A DNA stretch of 11,026 nucleotides, from the NCBI GenBank assembly GCA_016189965.1, contig JACPRL010000082.1, positions 1 to 11,026 on the forward strand, given 5' to 3'. Positions within the stretch are counted from its first letter, which is position 1, and each line of letters opens with the position of its first letter. This document shows, piece by piece, positions 4,879 to 11,026 of this stretch. The notes beneath the pieces are model-generated. The model saw only the letters and a list, made by a program, of their open reading frames with translations. It was not told where the DNA came from and made no database searches. The translations under genes and the position numbers were made by a program. The DNA comes from Acidobacteriota bacterium (GTDB lineage: Bacteria; Acidobacteriota; Terriglobia; Acidiferrales; 2-02-FULL-67-57).

Positions 4879-4934
4879 TGAGAAACGGGCCGGAGATTCC
4901 GGTGGAGGGCGTCCCGGTCCCCGGCCCGTTCTCA
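4879..4934. terminator. Hairpin between convergent genes, possible bidirectional terminator
   Basis: ACGGGCCGG (4885-4893) pairs with CCGGCCCGT (4921-4929), and the stem extends through TGAGA/TCTCA with one bulged A. It lies between the stops of the Cys-rich gene and the PilZ gene. It has no U tract on either side, so terminator function is inferred from position only. Confidence 0.4.
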
Positions 4935-4973
4935 CCCACCTCCATCGCGAGTGGGCAACGGCAACTGGTTTGG

Positions 4974-5330
4974 CTAGGTGAAGGTCTCTGTGTCGCCTTC
5001 GCCAAAATCAATCACGTCAAACTCCACGGCCACGCCGACGCGGCCTTCCTCCTGCGGCACCACGCGGACCACGCGCCCGACCCCGCGCAGGATCACCGGC
5101 TCGCCTTCCATGCCGACGGGGAGCCAGACGGTCAACGCCACGCGGGTTCCCTCGGTCAGGGAATCGGCCGCAGCAATCAGGTAGGCTCCGGCGCCGCTCA
5201 GGTCGCGCGTCTGGGCGCGCTGCTGGCCTTCGACGCCCGCGCCGGCGGCGCTCACGTCCACAGGCAGCTCCAGCGCGTAGCGGCGCTGCATCCGCCGCTC
5301 CGCGATCACGGTTTCGCGCTCGAGTTTCAT
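4974..5330 (-). CDS. PilZ domain protein (probable c-di-GMP receptor)
   Basis: 118 residues, essentially a single PilZ domain. Start ATG 5330 is chosen because GGAG lies 6 bases upstream; the ATG at 5336 would sit directly against that site. The two c-di-GMP contacts are present: the Arg motif in ERRMQRRY (Arg 12/13 and 16/17) and DLSGAG (43-48), fitting D/N-x-S-x-x-G. The remaining beta-barrel is seen in GTRVALTVWLP (61-71) and VGRVVRVVPQEEGRVGVAVEF (84-104). A soluble cytoplasmic effector is expected. It follows the response regulator on the same strand with a 125-base gap and may have its own promoter (5348-5376). Confidence 0.9.
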   Translation of the reverse strand: MKLERETVIAERRMQRRYALELPVDVSAAGAGVEGQQRAQTRDLSGAGAYLIAAADSLTEGTRVALTVWLPVGMEGEPVILRGVGRVVRVVPQEEGRVGVAVEFDVIDFGEGDTETFT

Positions 5331-5347
5331 TCTCATCTCCGCGCATG

Positions 5348-5376
5348 ACTGTAGAGAATCGCCCGAGGCAAGACAA
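5348..5376 (-). promoter_or_regulatory. Possible promoter of the PilZ gene
   Basis: Minus strand TTGTCT (5376-5371), 17-base spacer, TACAGT (5353-5348); each box is 4 of 6 to consensus. Start codon 18 bases downstream of the -10. Confidence 0.35.
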
Positions 5377-5455
5377 TAGAGCAGACGTCCCGGTGGGGTA
5401 GGAAAGTAGTGGCAGTACGAAAGTACCAACCGAAGGGGGAAACCGGCCGCCCTGT

Positions 5456-6124
5456 CTAGACCGCCTTGGCCAGCTTGTGGTGCAGGGCGTAGAGGGCCAG
5501 CTCGAGCCGGTCGGACACCCCCAGCTTGTCGAAGATGTTGTGCAGGTGGTTCTTGACCGTCTGCTCGCTGATGGACAGCCGGTCGGCAATCTCCTTGTTG
5601 CGGAAGCCCTGCGCCACCAGCAGCACGATCTCATGCTCGCGCGGGGTGAGCAGCGCCTTATCGCCCCGCCGCGGCCCCGGTGTCTCGGTGATGGCCTTCA
5701 TCACCTCGGCCGCCACCCGCTGGTCAATCCAGGTTTCGCCCTGGCTCACTTTGCGGATGCCTTCGAGCAGCCGCTCGGTCGCCGCCGCCTTGGGTACAAT
5801 GCCGCGCGCGCCCCGCCGCACGGCTTCCACGTAGTCGCTCTCGTCCTCCGAGGCGGTCAGGATGATCACCTGCGCCGGCGCGTCGGCGCGGGTCAAGTCG
5901 CTCAGCACTTCGAGCCCATTGCGGTCGGGCATCTTCAGGTCGAGCAGCACAATGTCGGGCTTGAGCTTCCCCACCAGGCCCAGGCACTCCGCTCCCGTGC
6001 GCGCCTCGCCGACCACAGTGATGTCGTCCTCTGCCGCCAGCAGCTGGCAGAGCCCTTCCCGGAACATGGCGTGGTCGTCCACCACCAGTACGCGGATGTT
6101 CTCCCGGTCTTTTCCTTTCGTCAT
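5456..6124 (-). CDS. NarL/FixJ-family response regulator
   Basis: 222 residues. The receiver domain (10-125) has the acidic pair Asp16-Asp17, the phosphorylatable Asp62 in DIVLLDLKMP, Thr90 and Lys112. The C-terminal LuxR-type helix-turn-helix (about 158-215) reads LTPREHEIVLLVAQG and SISEQTVKNHLHNIF. All key residues for phosphotransfer and DNA binding are intact. The ATG lies 7 bases after the kinase stop; AGGGA overlapping that stop codon (TAGGGACCCG-ATG) serves as ribosome binding site, so the two genes are co-transcribed and probably translationally coupled. It should be phosphorylated by the adjacent kinase and act as a transcription factor. No target sites can be named from the window. 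Confidence 0.95.
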   Translation of the reverse strand: MTKGKDRENIRVLVVDDHAMFREGLCQLLAAEDDITVVGEARTGAECLGLVGKLKPDIVLLDLKMPDRNGLEVLSDLTRADAPAQVIILTASEDESDYVEAVRRGARGIVPKAAATERLLEGIRKVSQGETWIDQRVAAEVMKAITETPGPRRGDKALLTPREHEIVLLVAQGFRNKEIADRLSISEQTVKNHLHNIFDKLGVSDRLELALYALHHKLAKAV

Positions 6125-6131
6125 CGGGTCC

Positions 6132-7772
6132 CTACGTCAAGGGGATGTCAACGCGCACGGTCGCCCCGCTACCCGGCGTCGAATCAATCGTCAGCGTCCC
6201 GCCCACCGCGCGCGTGTGTTCTCCAATCGAAATTGGCAGCAGCCCCTGCTCTTCCAGCGCCCGCTGCGTGTACGAACCGGCAAAGGGAAATCCTCGCCCG
6301 TCGTCGTCCACCACCAGCCGCAGAAAGGCGTCGTCCTGGCGCAACCGCACCAGCACGTGCTTCGCCCGCGCGTGCTTGCGTACATTATGCAGGGCCTCGC
6401 GCAGAATCAAGAACACTTCGCGGCACACCCCTTCCGGCAGCTTGTCGTCCACCGGGTCGGCCAGCACGTCGACTTCAATCCCGGTCTCCTGCCGGAACTG
6501 GGCGCAGTGCGCCAGCACCCAGCGGTTCAACTCCGCCGCCGGCACCCGCAGCGGCTTCAGCGTGCGCACGAAGCGTCGCAGCTCGTCCTGCTCCTGCTTC
6601 ACCGCTTCCTGCAACCGCACCAGCCCTTCGGCGGCCCGCGCCGGCTCGACCCCCGCCAGGCGGCGGAAAACGTTCAACTGCATCTCGACGCTGGCCAGCG
6701 CTTGCGCCACCCCGTCGTGTAGCTCGCGGCTCACGCGCTCGCGCTCCTTGTCCACCGCCTGCGTCAGCAGGCTGCGCACGGTCAGCAGGCTGGCGAGTGT
6801 CGGCTCCAGCGCACCCAGGAGCTGCTGCAGGTCGTCGAGCTGCGAGGCTTCAAACCGCCCGGCATCCGCATCGAGCAGAAAGAGCCGCACGCGCCATTCA
6901 CCGCCCGCCCGCAACGGCACGCTCAACAACGACCGCGGCTTGAACTCCTTGAAAAAGCGCCCTGACAAGCCGAAGGACTGGCTCACCGGCGTGCTGCTCA
7001 GCTCCTGCCGCAGCAGCCACTTCGCCGAGTCCTTCTCGCTCAGGTTCGCTCCCAACAGGCTCCACGGTTCTGCGTCGAGCAGCAGAAACTCCCGCGCGTC
7101 GCGCGGCGGCCGGTCCGCCTCGCTGCACACCGCCTCGCCCGCCCGCCACTGGAAATCCCACAGCAACAGCCGGTCGCTTTCCGAATCGCGGTAGGCCAGC
7201 AGCGCTCGCCGGGCGCGAAATCGCCGGCTGACTTCCGCCAGCCACTGCCGCCACAGCTCCCGCCAGGGCGTGTCCAAACTCAGCAGCCGCGCAAAGTATC
7301 CCACCACGCCCATCCACCCCAGGTGCCGCCGCTCCCGCTCGGTCACCACGCCCACCAGCCCTCCCGCCACCAGCAGGCCTCCCACTGTCGCCCAGTTTTC
7401 CCACGAGAGCACCGACCAGGACGAAACACCGGTTTCGAGCGCCAGCCGTCTCCACGTGACCCATGTGTAGCCGACGCCGACCAGGAGGCTCAACCCCGCC
7501 GAGGCCCTCCAGCCCCACCACAGACCGGCCACCAGTGTGAAGTAGATGAAGAACAACAGAAATGGAGCCGGATGCGTAGGCGCAATCAGCAGCACCACCG
7601 CCAGGGCCGCCGCATCGCCCACCAGCGCCGCGGCCCGCCCCGCCGGCGCGGCCAGCCGGCCCGGATAGAGCAGCACCGCACCCGCGAAGAGAAAGTAGAC
7701 GCCGAAAACGAAAGCCAGCAGCGGAAACAACGGCGCGCCCCACGGCGGCGCCAGCAGTAGCGCCAGGCCCAC
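6132..7772 (-). CDS. Membrane sensor histidine kinase, NarX/DegS type (HisKA_3)
   Basis: 546 residues from GTG 7772, the only conventional start in this frame, but the true start is probably 7901 (589 residues; see findings). The N-terminal half holds about five hydrophobic segments between residues 1 and 145. Residues about 165-330 look like a diverged GAF-type sensor domain. ERERVSRELHDGVAQAL contains the phospho-acceptor His352 followed by D-x-x-x-Q, the phosphatase-type motif of the NarX group. The ATPase domain shows the N box EALHNVRKHA (Asn463), the G1 box DDDGRGF (489-495) and AVGGTLTIDSTPGSGATV (522-539). The usual GLxGMxER after the ATP lid is altered to LLPISIGEH. With the GTG start the protein would begin inside its first membrane helix with no preceding charges. 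The signal sensed is unknown. Confidence 0.93.
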   Translation of the reverse strand: MGLALLLAPPWGAPLFPLLAFVFGVYFLFAGAVLLYPGRLAAPAGRAAALVGDAAALAVVLLIAPTHPAPFLLFFIYFTLVAGLWWGWRASAGLSLLVGVGYTWVTWRRLALETGVSSWSVLSWENWATVGGLLVAGGLVGVVTERERRHLGWMGVVGYFARLLSLDTPWRELWRQWLAEVSRRFRARRALLAYRDSESDRLLLWDFQWRAGEAVCSEADRPPRDAREFLLLDAEPWSLLGANLSEKDSAKWLLRQELSSTPVSQSFGLSGRFFKEFKPRSLLSVPLRAGGEWRVRLFLLDADAGRFEASQLDDLQQLLGALEPTLASLLTVRSLLTQAVDKERERVSRELHDGVAQALASVEMQLNVFRRLAGVEPARAAEGLVRLQEAVKQEQDELRRFVRTLKPLRVPAAELNRWVLAHCAQFRQETGIEVDVLADPVDDKLPEGVCREVFLILREALHNVRKHARAKHVLVRLRQDDAFLRLVVDDDGRGFPFAGSYTQRALEEQGLLPISIGEHTRAVGGTLTIDSTPGSGATVRVDIPLT

Positions 7773-7898
7773 CGTGGCCGCCAGCAGCAGGCGGGCCCGT
7801 GCCTGAAGCCGCTCCAGCGCCTCGCGGCTGGCCTGCGTCGCTGGGCGGCGCAGCGGAGAGCGGAGAAAACCGGAGCCAGGGTCCTGCTTTGCGGCTGA

Positions 7899-7916
7899 CG
7901 TAGGAGTGCTCCCTCT
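7899..7916 (-). promoter_or_regulatory. Ribosome binding site and ACG codon at the likely kinase start
   Basis: Minus strand AGAGGGAG (7916-7909), 7 bases, then ACG (7901-7899) in frame with the kinase. The spacing is ideal for initiation. No ATG, GTG or TTG occurs in this frame between the promoter and 7772. Confidence 0.5.
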
Positions 7917-7930
7917 TGAAGTCGGCGCCC

Positions 7931-7959
7931 ATTCTAGGGAAGCGCTGCCGCAGTGTCAA
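7931..7959 (-). promoter_or_regulatory. Strong sigma-70-type promoter of the kinase operon
   Basis: Minus strand TTGACA (7959-7954), exactly 17 bases, TAGAAT (7936-7931). The -35 is perfect and the -10 is 5 of 6. Transcription would begin near 7922-7925. An ATG at 7932 overlaps the -10 box and so cannot be the start codon. Confidence 0.75.
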
Positions 7960-7979
7960 TTTCAGCCGCCGGTAGCGGG

Positions 7980-8011
7980 TCAGGCCTTTTCGGAGCGAAG
8001 CGGAGACCCGG
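7980..8011 (-). repeat. CCGGGTCTCCGCTTCGCTCCGAAA element upstream of the kinase promoter
   Basis: Second copy of the element at 790-816, with three extra bases (TCG). It ends about 20 bases before the kinase -35 box. Confidence 0.6.
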
Positions 8012-8039
8012 CACCAAGACGGAAGGGCACGGCTGGAAG

Positions 8040-8237
8040 GGCGGGGCTTTTCGGAGTCCCGAAGCTTCGGGACGGAGACCCTGAGCCCCGAAGCTTCGGG
8101 GTCGAAGGGAGCCCCGCCGAAAAAAAAGCTGCGCGCAGCGCAACCGCGGAAGGGGTGCGGGGAAACCCTCGGTGGGTGTCCCCGCTGAGCGAGTCGAGGG
8201 AAGACCCTAATCCTTGACGGTCGGGGGTTGTGCAACC
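8040..8237 (-). repeat. Dispersed mosaic repeat, copy B (inverted relative to copy A)
   Basis: Read on the minus strand it follows copy A module by module: GGTTGCACAACC, CCTCGACTCG, the hairpin with arms GCGGGGACACCC and GGGTTTCCCCGC (8157-8185), GCGCTGCGCGCAGC, and the arms GGCGGGGCT and AGCCCCGCC. It is 198 bases long against 138 because about 59 bases sit between the last two arms. The 5' end of the repeat lies 35 bases before the methyltransferase ATG. Confidence 0.85.
8051..8109. repeat. Twin GAAGCTTC palindromes inserted in the copy B loop
   Basis: Contains GTCCCGAAGCTTCGGGAC (8056-8073) and CCCCGAAGCTTCGGGG (8086-8101), both perfect palindromes with the same GAAGCTTC centre but different outer bases. 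Absent from copy A, where the flanking arms are separated by AA only. Confidence 0.75.
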
Positions 8238-8272
8238 TCGCTCCAGTCCACTACTATGGCCGTCAGCTCCGC

Positions 8273-9169
8273 ATGGCTGCGCCTGATTCAACGGCAAAGG
8301 ATTCGCTCTTCGGCCGCCCGCGCCAGGTCATCGAGGCCGAGCTGCCCGAGCGCGAGCCCGTCCGCTGCCCGCTCTGCGACCTCGACCCCGCTCCCTTCGC
8401 CCGCGACCCGCAGGGATTCACGCTCGCCCGCTGCCCGGGCTGTCACCTCGAATTCCTCAGCCCGCGCCCGCCCTTCGCCCGCCTCGCCGAGCGTGTCTAC
8501 GCCCACACCTACGAAGATCTCTCGCTCGCCGCCAGCCAGCCCACCCCGGAGAAGAAAGTCCAGTTCGAGCGGCAACTCAACCTCCTCGAACGCTACCTCG
8601 GCCGCCGCGGCGCCCTGCTCGACGTCGGCTGCGGCGCCGGTGCCTTCCTCCGCCTCGCCGCCGCACGCGGCTGGCAAGCCGCCGGGACCGACATCCACTT
8701 GAGCGAAGGCGCCCGCACCAGTGGCGCCCGGCTGTGGGCCGGGCGGCTGGCCGCGATTGACTTTGGCACCGAGCGCTTCGACGCCGTCCGCTTCCACCAC
8801 GTCCTCGAACACACCGAGAACCCGCTCGCCGAACTGGGCCGCGCCCGCGCCCTCCTGCGCCCCAATGGCTTGCTCTACGTCAGCGTGCCCAATCTCGCCG
8901 GCCTCAGCCCGCGCCTGAAAAGCTGGCAGAGCCGCTGGGGCATGAAGCGCCATCCGTGGCGCCACTACGCCGCCCTCCACCATCTCTGGTTCTTCACCCC
9001 CGCGACGCTCGGCCGCCTGGTCGAGCGCGCCGGCTTTGAACTCCTCCACTGGGAGACGCCGCTGCGGCCGAAACCCGGCTGGCCCCCCTGGCTCACCGCC
9101 GCCTACCGCTGGCTGCTGGAAAAACCCCGCCGCGGCAGCATCCTCGACCTCTACGCCCGCGCCCAGTAG
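8273..9169 (+). CDS. Class I SAM-dependent methyltransferase with N-terminal zinc ribbon
   Basis: 298 residues from ATG 8273; an upstream TTG at 8228 lies inside a repeat and is less likely. Cys32, Cys35, Cys54 and Cys57 (CPLC ... CPGC) form a small zinc ribbon. Motif I, LLDVGCGAGAFLRLA (115-129), binds SAM, with the acidic Asp140 in AGTDI at the end of the next strand. FHHVLEHTENPLAELGRA (174-191) and RPNGLLYVSVPN (196-207) are typical of the Methyltransf_23-like group, as is HLWFFTPATLGRLVERAGF (237-255). Such proteins often modify sugars or lipids of the cell envelope, but no glycan genes lie nearby, so the substrate is unknown. No clear Shine-Dalgarno. The gene converges on the small minus-strand gene ending at 9254. 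Confidence 0.88.
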   Translation: MAAPDSTAKDSLFGRPRQVIEAELPEREPVRCPLCDLDPAPFARDPQGFTLARCPGCHLEFLSPRPPFARLAERVYAHTYEDLSLAASQPTPEKKVQFERQLNLLERYLGRRGALLDVGCGAGAFLRLAAARGWQAAGTDIHLSEGARTSGARLWAGRLAAIDFGTERFDAVRFHHVLEHTENPLAELGRARALLRPNGLLYVSVPNLAGLSPRLKSWQSRWGMKRHPWRHYAALHHLWFFTPATLGRLVERAGFELLHWETPLRPKPGWPPWLTAAYRWLLEKPRRGSILDLYARAQ

Positions 9170-9253
9170 CGCCTTCATGCCCGGCGACCGGTCCCCGTTG
9201 CACGTTGCACGGCGCCCGTCGTTACTCGTAGATACTGGCGCAGATGAAGTACT

Positions 9254-9643
9254 TCATTGTTCCCTCGCACGAAAAACTCTTGCTATGCGGTTGAGTAGGG
9301 CTTTCGACGGTGGCATTCCGTTCTTTGCTTCTATTGTCAGCGAGAAGCACACCCACGGGGGGTTGAGTCGGAAGTCACAGGCCGTTGCCACTTCCCTCGA
9401 CCAATTGAGCGAGCAGTCCACCCATGCAATGCGATCCAGCCGGTTGAGAATGCCCACAAGTTTCCGGATGCCTACGAGTCCTCTTACGGCAAAGTCCACG
9501 TAAGCGTGTTCTCTACCGTGCCCGGAGCAGGAACCTTGGGTGGCAATCCACTCTTTGTTCATGGCACGCAGTAAGGGCACAATCTCTTGGTCAAGGTTCT
9601 CGGCTTGGTCAAGCGGACTCAGGTTCATGAATCTCTCCGGCAT
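9254..9643 (-). CDS. Small protein with a QGSCSGHG motif, function unknown
   Basis: 129 residues from ATG 9643, chosen for GAGGAAG 6 bases upstream; ATG 9628 also has a GGAG at 6 bases. A longer frame to 9733 begins 10 bases from the tRNA end and is less likely. After an acidic helix (10-30), WIATQGSCSGHGREHAYVDFAV (32-53) resembles the strand-turn with SCSG or SCCGHG seen in TYW3-like and several phage or plasmid hypothetical proteins; this is a motif-level likeness only. Aromatic pairs NPPWVCFSLTIEA (94-106) suggest a following beta-sheet. The gene is clearly less G+C-rich in third positions than its neighbours and lies just downstream of tRNA-His, consistent with acquisition. Its stop overlaps the palindrome TGAAGTACTTCA (9245-9256). 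Confidence 0.7.
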   Translation of the reverse strand: MPERFMNLSPLDQAENLDQEIVPLLRAMNKEWIATQGSCSGHGREHAYVDFAVRGLVGIRKLVGILNRLDRIAWVDCSLNWSREVATACDFRLNPPWVCFSLTIEAKNGMPPSKALLNRIARVFRAREQ

Positions 9644-9676
9644 CTCAATCTTCCTCGTCGTTTGATCCGAAAAGTA

Positions 9677-9722
9677 GCGGGACTTCCGGACTCTTCTCGA
9701 CTCACCCGGGAGAGCGTCCCGC
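9677..9722 (-). terminator. Possible terminator after tRNA-His
   Basis: Minus strand GCGGGAC (9722-9716) can pair with GTCCCGC (9683-9677), followed by TACTTTT. The loop is long (32 bases, with weak inner pairing), so this is tentative. If it works, the downstream gene would need its own promoter. Confidence 0.3.
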
Positions 9723-9742
9723 AGTTGGTGCAATGAGTTAGT

Positions 9743-9819
9743 TGGGGTGAGCGATGGGATTCGAACCCACGACCGTCGGAGCCACAGTCCGATGCTCTAC
9801 CAGCTGAGCTACGCTCACC
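9743..9819 (-). tRNA. tRNA-His (anticodon GTG)
   Basis: Acceptor GTGAGCG (9818-9812) pairs with CGCTCAC (9753-9747); the encoded extra G at position -1 (9819) pairs with the discriminator C (9746), the hallmark of bacterial tRNA-His. CCA is encoded (9745-9743). The anticodon loop CTGTGGC gives GTG (9785-9783), and the T arm contains GGTTCGAATCC. Confidence 0.97.
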
Positions 9820-9844
9820 ACACGCGGCAAGCTGTTACTTTTTG

Positions 9845-9873
9845 ATTATTCGACAGCGTGGCCTGGTTGTCAA
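9845..9873 (-). promoter_or_regulatory. Promoter of tRNA-His
   Basis: Minus strand TTGACA (9873-9868), 17 bases, AATAAT (9850-9845), 25 bases before the mature tRNA 5' end. The -35 is perfect and the -10 is 5 of 6. Confidence 0.75.
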
Positions 9874-9944
9874 TGCGGCGTGAAAGGGAAACTTTGCGGG
9901 CGGAACTAGCCCACCGGCTCCCTGGCTGCGAGGCGGAACCCCCG

Positions 9945-10331
9945 TCACTTAACCAAAGAGGCCAGCCGTAGCTGGAGTCGCACCACGTCGCGGAAGAGCT
10001 GAGCGATCACCGGAGTCTAAAAGGTAGCCTCGCTGTCGGCCAGGTCCGCCCCCACGTCGTGTCAGAGCTGAATGGTTTTCCGGATGCGCTCCTGCGTGAT
10101 CAAGGAAAGCAGCTCCGACGGGCCGCGCGGCCGGTACCGCCGGGCAAGAAAATCCTCCGCCGCGAAGGCCGTCAGGCGCACACGGTCTACCGCTTGACGA
10201 AAATCATCCAACACCCCGGCGTCCAGCTTGCCGGACTCCGCCCGGATCAACCGCTCCAGTTGCCCCAGCTCGTTCGTGGCTTTTCGCAGCCGCGCTGTGA
10301 GCGCCTGCTTGCTGACCGATTCTCCGCCCAT
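9945..10331 (-). pseudogene. Helical protein of unknown function, broken by two in-frame stops
   Basis: From ATG 10331 an 89-residue frame runs to TGA (10064-10062), with AAGGGG shortly before the ATG as possible ribosome binding site. It is helical and charged: KQALTARLRKATNELGQL (8-25), then a helix through FRQAVDRVRLTAFAAEDFLARR and SLITQERIRKTIQL. The same frame continues after the TGA with protein-like sequence HDVGADLADSEATF, a second stop TAG (10019-10017), then TPVIAQLFRDVVRLQLRLASLVK and a final TGA (9947-9945). That gives a coherent 129-codon gene with two nonsense mutations, so I call it a pseudogene; the 89-residue product could still be made. I do not assign a function. TATACT at 10372-10367 is a possible -10. 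Confidence 0.6.
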
Positions 10332-10449
10332 CGCCTCTTCCCCTTCGTGTCAATCAGACTGGGCACAGTATAGCCCGCCTGGCAACTTTCGGTGTCCCCC
10401 TTGAAAGGCAAAACCTTGCGCACAGCGCGGCGTTACCGAGGAAGTTAGC

Positions 10450-10553
10450 GTGGAAGGCTGAAGCCTTCCGCTACGCCGGGAGGGCAGCCGATGTAGCGGA
10501 ACCCTTCAGGGTTCCACTGCCGAGTTTCTCTGTGGCTCTGTGCCTCTGTGGCT
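10450..10553 (-). repeat. Composite double-hairpin element, copy 3 (inverted)
   Basis: On the minus strand: AGCCACAGAGGCACAGAG lead (10553-10536), hairpin GGAACCCTGAAGGGTTCC (10515-10498), GCTAC, an 18-base variable part, GTAGC, hairpin GGAAGGCTTCAGCCTTCC (10469-10452). The hairpins are identical to copies 1 and 2. It lies between the divergent pseudogene and the secreted-protein gene. Confidence 0.9.
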
Positions 10554-10590
10554 ATTCTGGGAACGGAGCACCACACCCAGCCACCTCAGC

Positions 10591-10619
10591 TTGACGCTTC
10601 CGCACGGCCGGAGTACCCT
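10591..10619 (+). promoter_or_regulatory. Possible promoter of the secreted-protein gene
   Basis: TTGACG (10591-10596), 17-base spacer, TACCCT (10614-10619). The -35 is 5 of 6; the -10 keeps only the first two and last bases of consensus. The GTG start is about 90 bases downstream. Confidence 0.35.
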
Positions 10620-10710
10620 CGGCATCCGGGCGCCGGGGAAAACCCCTTCACAATCCTGCGCGTCCAAGCGAGAGGAAGCAGCCGCCACAATAAATGGGAG
10701 GTGGACTAAC

Positions 10711-11026
10711 GTGAGGTCACGTGCCAGTCGTTGGTTTCTTACTTTCCTCATCGCACTTCTCACTCCGTTGGCCGGGCAGGCGGATACGATTCGCCTGAAA
10801 GACGGCCGCGTCATTCAGGGCAAAGTCATCCAGTACGGCAACGGCGAATTCCGCATCCGCCCGGAACGCGCAGACGCCTACTTGGGCGATGTGGTCCTGC
10901 CCGCCAGCGCTGTGGAGAGCATCGAGTTCGAAGGCGCGCCGGCGTCCTCGCGTCCGCCCGCCGGCGCTGCCGAGAAGGTCGTGACGCTCGACGCCTCGCG
11001 CGACGTCGTCCCCACCGGCGTCCAAC
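10711..11026 (+). CDS. Secreted protein, N-terminal part (runs off the window)
   Basis: GTG 10711 is preceded by GGGAGGT (10696-10702) with 8 bases between, a strong ribosome binding site, and the frame stays open to the window end (105 codons). The start gives a classic signal peptide: basic RSRASR, hydrophobic WFLTFLIALLTPLA, and a likely cleavage after GQA near residue 24. The mature protein begins DTIRLKDGRVIQGKVI and continues FRIRPERADAYLGDVV and LPASAVESIEFEG, a pattern of small beta-strands found in exported bacterial proteins. After a Pro/Ala linker, VVTLDASRDVVPTGVQ may open a galactose-binding-like or LecA-like domain, judged only from its first residues. Probably periplasmic or envelope-associated. 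The function is unknown. Confidence 0.8.
   Translation, partial: MRSRASRWFLTFLIALLTPLAGQADTIRLKDGRVIQGKVIQYGNGEFRIRPERADAYLGDVVLPASAVESIEFEGAPASSRPPAGAAEKVVTLDASRDVVPTGVQ

Noticed and set aside
4316..5011. Minus-strand frame of 231 codons opposite the Cys-rich gene
   Set aside because: It crosses the tRNA, the convergent hairpin and the end of the PilZ gene; codon positions favour the plus-strand gene.
5477..6943. Long plus-strand frame (488 codons) opposite the kinase and regulator
   Set aside because: It is the mirror of two well-supported genes; the translation is low-complexity Ala/Arg/Pro with no domain.
6898..8235. Minus-strand frame of 445 codons overlapping the kinase in another register
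   Set aside because: Gly/Ala/Arg-rich shadow of the kinase fused to repeat DNA; its ATG at 7932 lies in the -10 box of the kinase promoter.
9743..9819. Attachment-site duplication of the tRNA-His 3' end
   Set aside because: I looked for GGTTCGAATCCCATCG or its complement elsewhere near 9170-9260 and found none in the window.
9945..10331. Recoding (selenocysteine or stop reassignment) instead of a pseudogene
   Set aside because: Two different stop codons occur in one gene, other genes end in the same codons, and no recoding structure was recognised.

Overview
The window is G+C-rich bacterial DNA with ordinary housekeeping and regulatory genes, separated by long intergenic stretches packed with small palindromic repeats. 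No organism is named in the sequence. The HemQ-type protein, the NarX/NarL-type sensor pair and above all the hairpin repeats with a CTGAAG core and GGAACCC/GGGTTCC arms suggest an Acidobacteriota-like genome (inference, moderate confidence). All intact genes end in TAG, TAA or TGA, so the standard bacterial code applies.

Layout. 1-278: 3' end of a chlorite-dismutase-family gene, most likely hemQ (coproheme decarboxylase). 279-858: no gene, a mosaic of dispersed repeats. 859-1572: nth (endonuclease III). 1573-1939: a MITE-like inverted repeat and a second hairpin. 1940-2446 (minus): a dCTP deaminase/dUTPase-superfamily protein with an apparently degenerate active site, preceded by a probable promoter and a large leader hairpin. 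2447-3019: more repeats. 3020-3550: a small protein with two membrane helices. 3551-4260: a 700-base repeat mosaic. 4261-4337: tRNA-Pro(TGG), followed by a Cys-rich unknown gene (4385-4834). 4974-7772 (minus): a regulatory block transcribed right to left, consisting of a membrane histidine kinase, a NarL/FixJ response regulator 7 bases further on, and then a PilZ (c-di-GMP receptor) gene with its own possible promoter. 7960-8240: a mosaic repeat. 8273-9169: a SAM methyltransferase with an N-terminal zinc ribbon. 9254-9643 (minus): a less G+C-rich small gene just downstream of tRNA-His(GTG) (9743-9819, minus). 9945-10331 (minus): a gene broken by two nonsense codons. 10332-10710: a third copy of the composite double-hairpin repeat and a possible promoter. 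10711-end: the start of a secreted protein.

How genes work together. The kinase and regulator form one translationally coupled two-component unit. The PilZ gene downstream hints at a link to c-di-GMP signalling, but it may be separately transcribed. The other genes look unrelated to one another.

I see no CRISPR array, toxin-antitoxin pair, transposase or defence island. The most unusual material is the intergenic repeat system: at least ten hairpins with a constant CT(G/A)AAG core and exchanged but still complementary arms, three copies of a composite element built from two of them, and two cases of one palindrome nested inside another repeat. Second in interest is the kinase gene, whose best-supported translation start carries ACG where ATG is expected.
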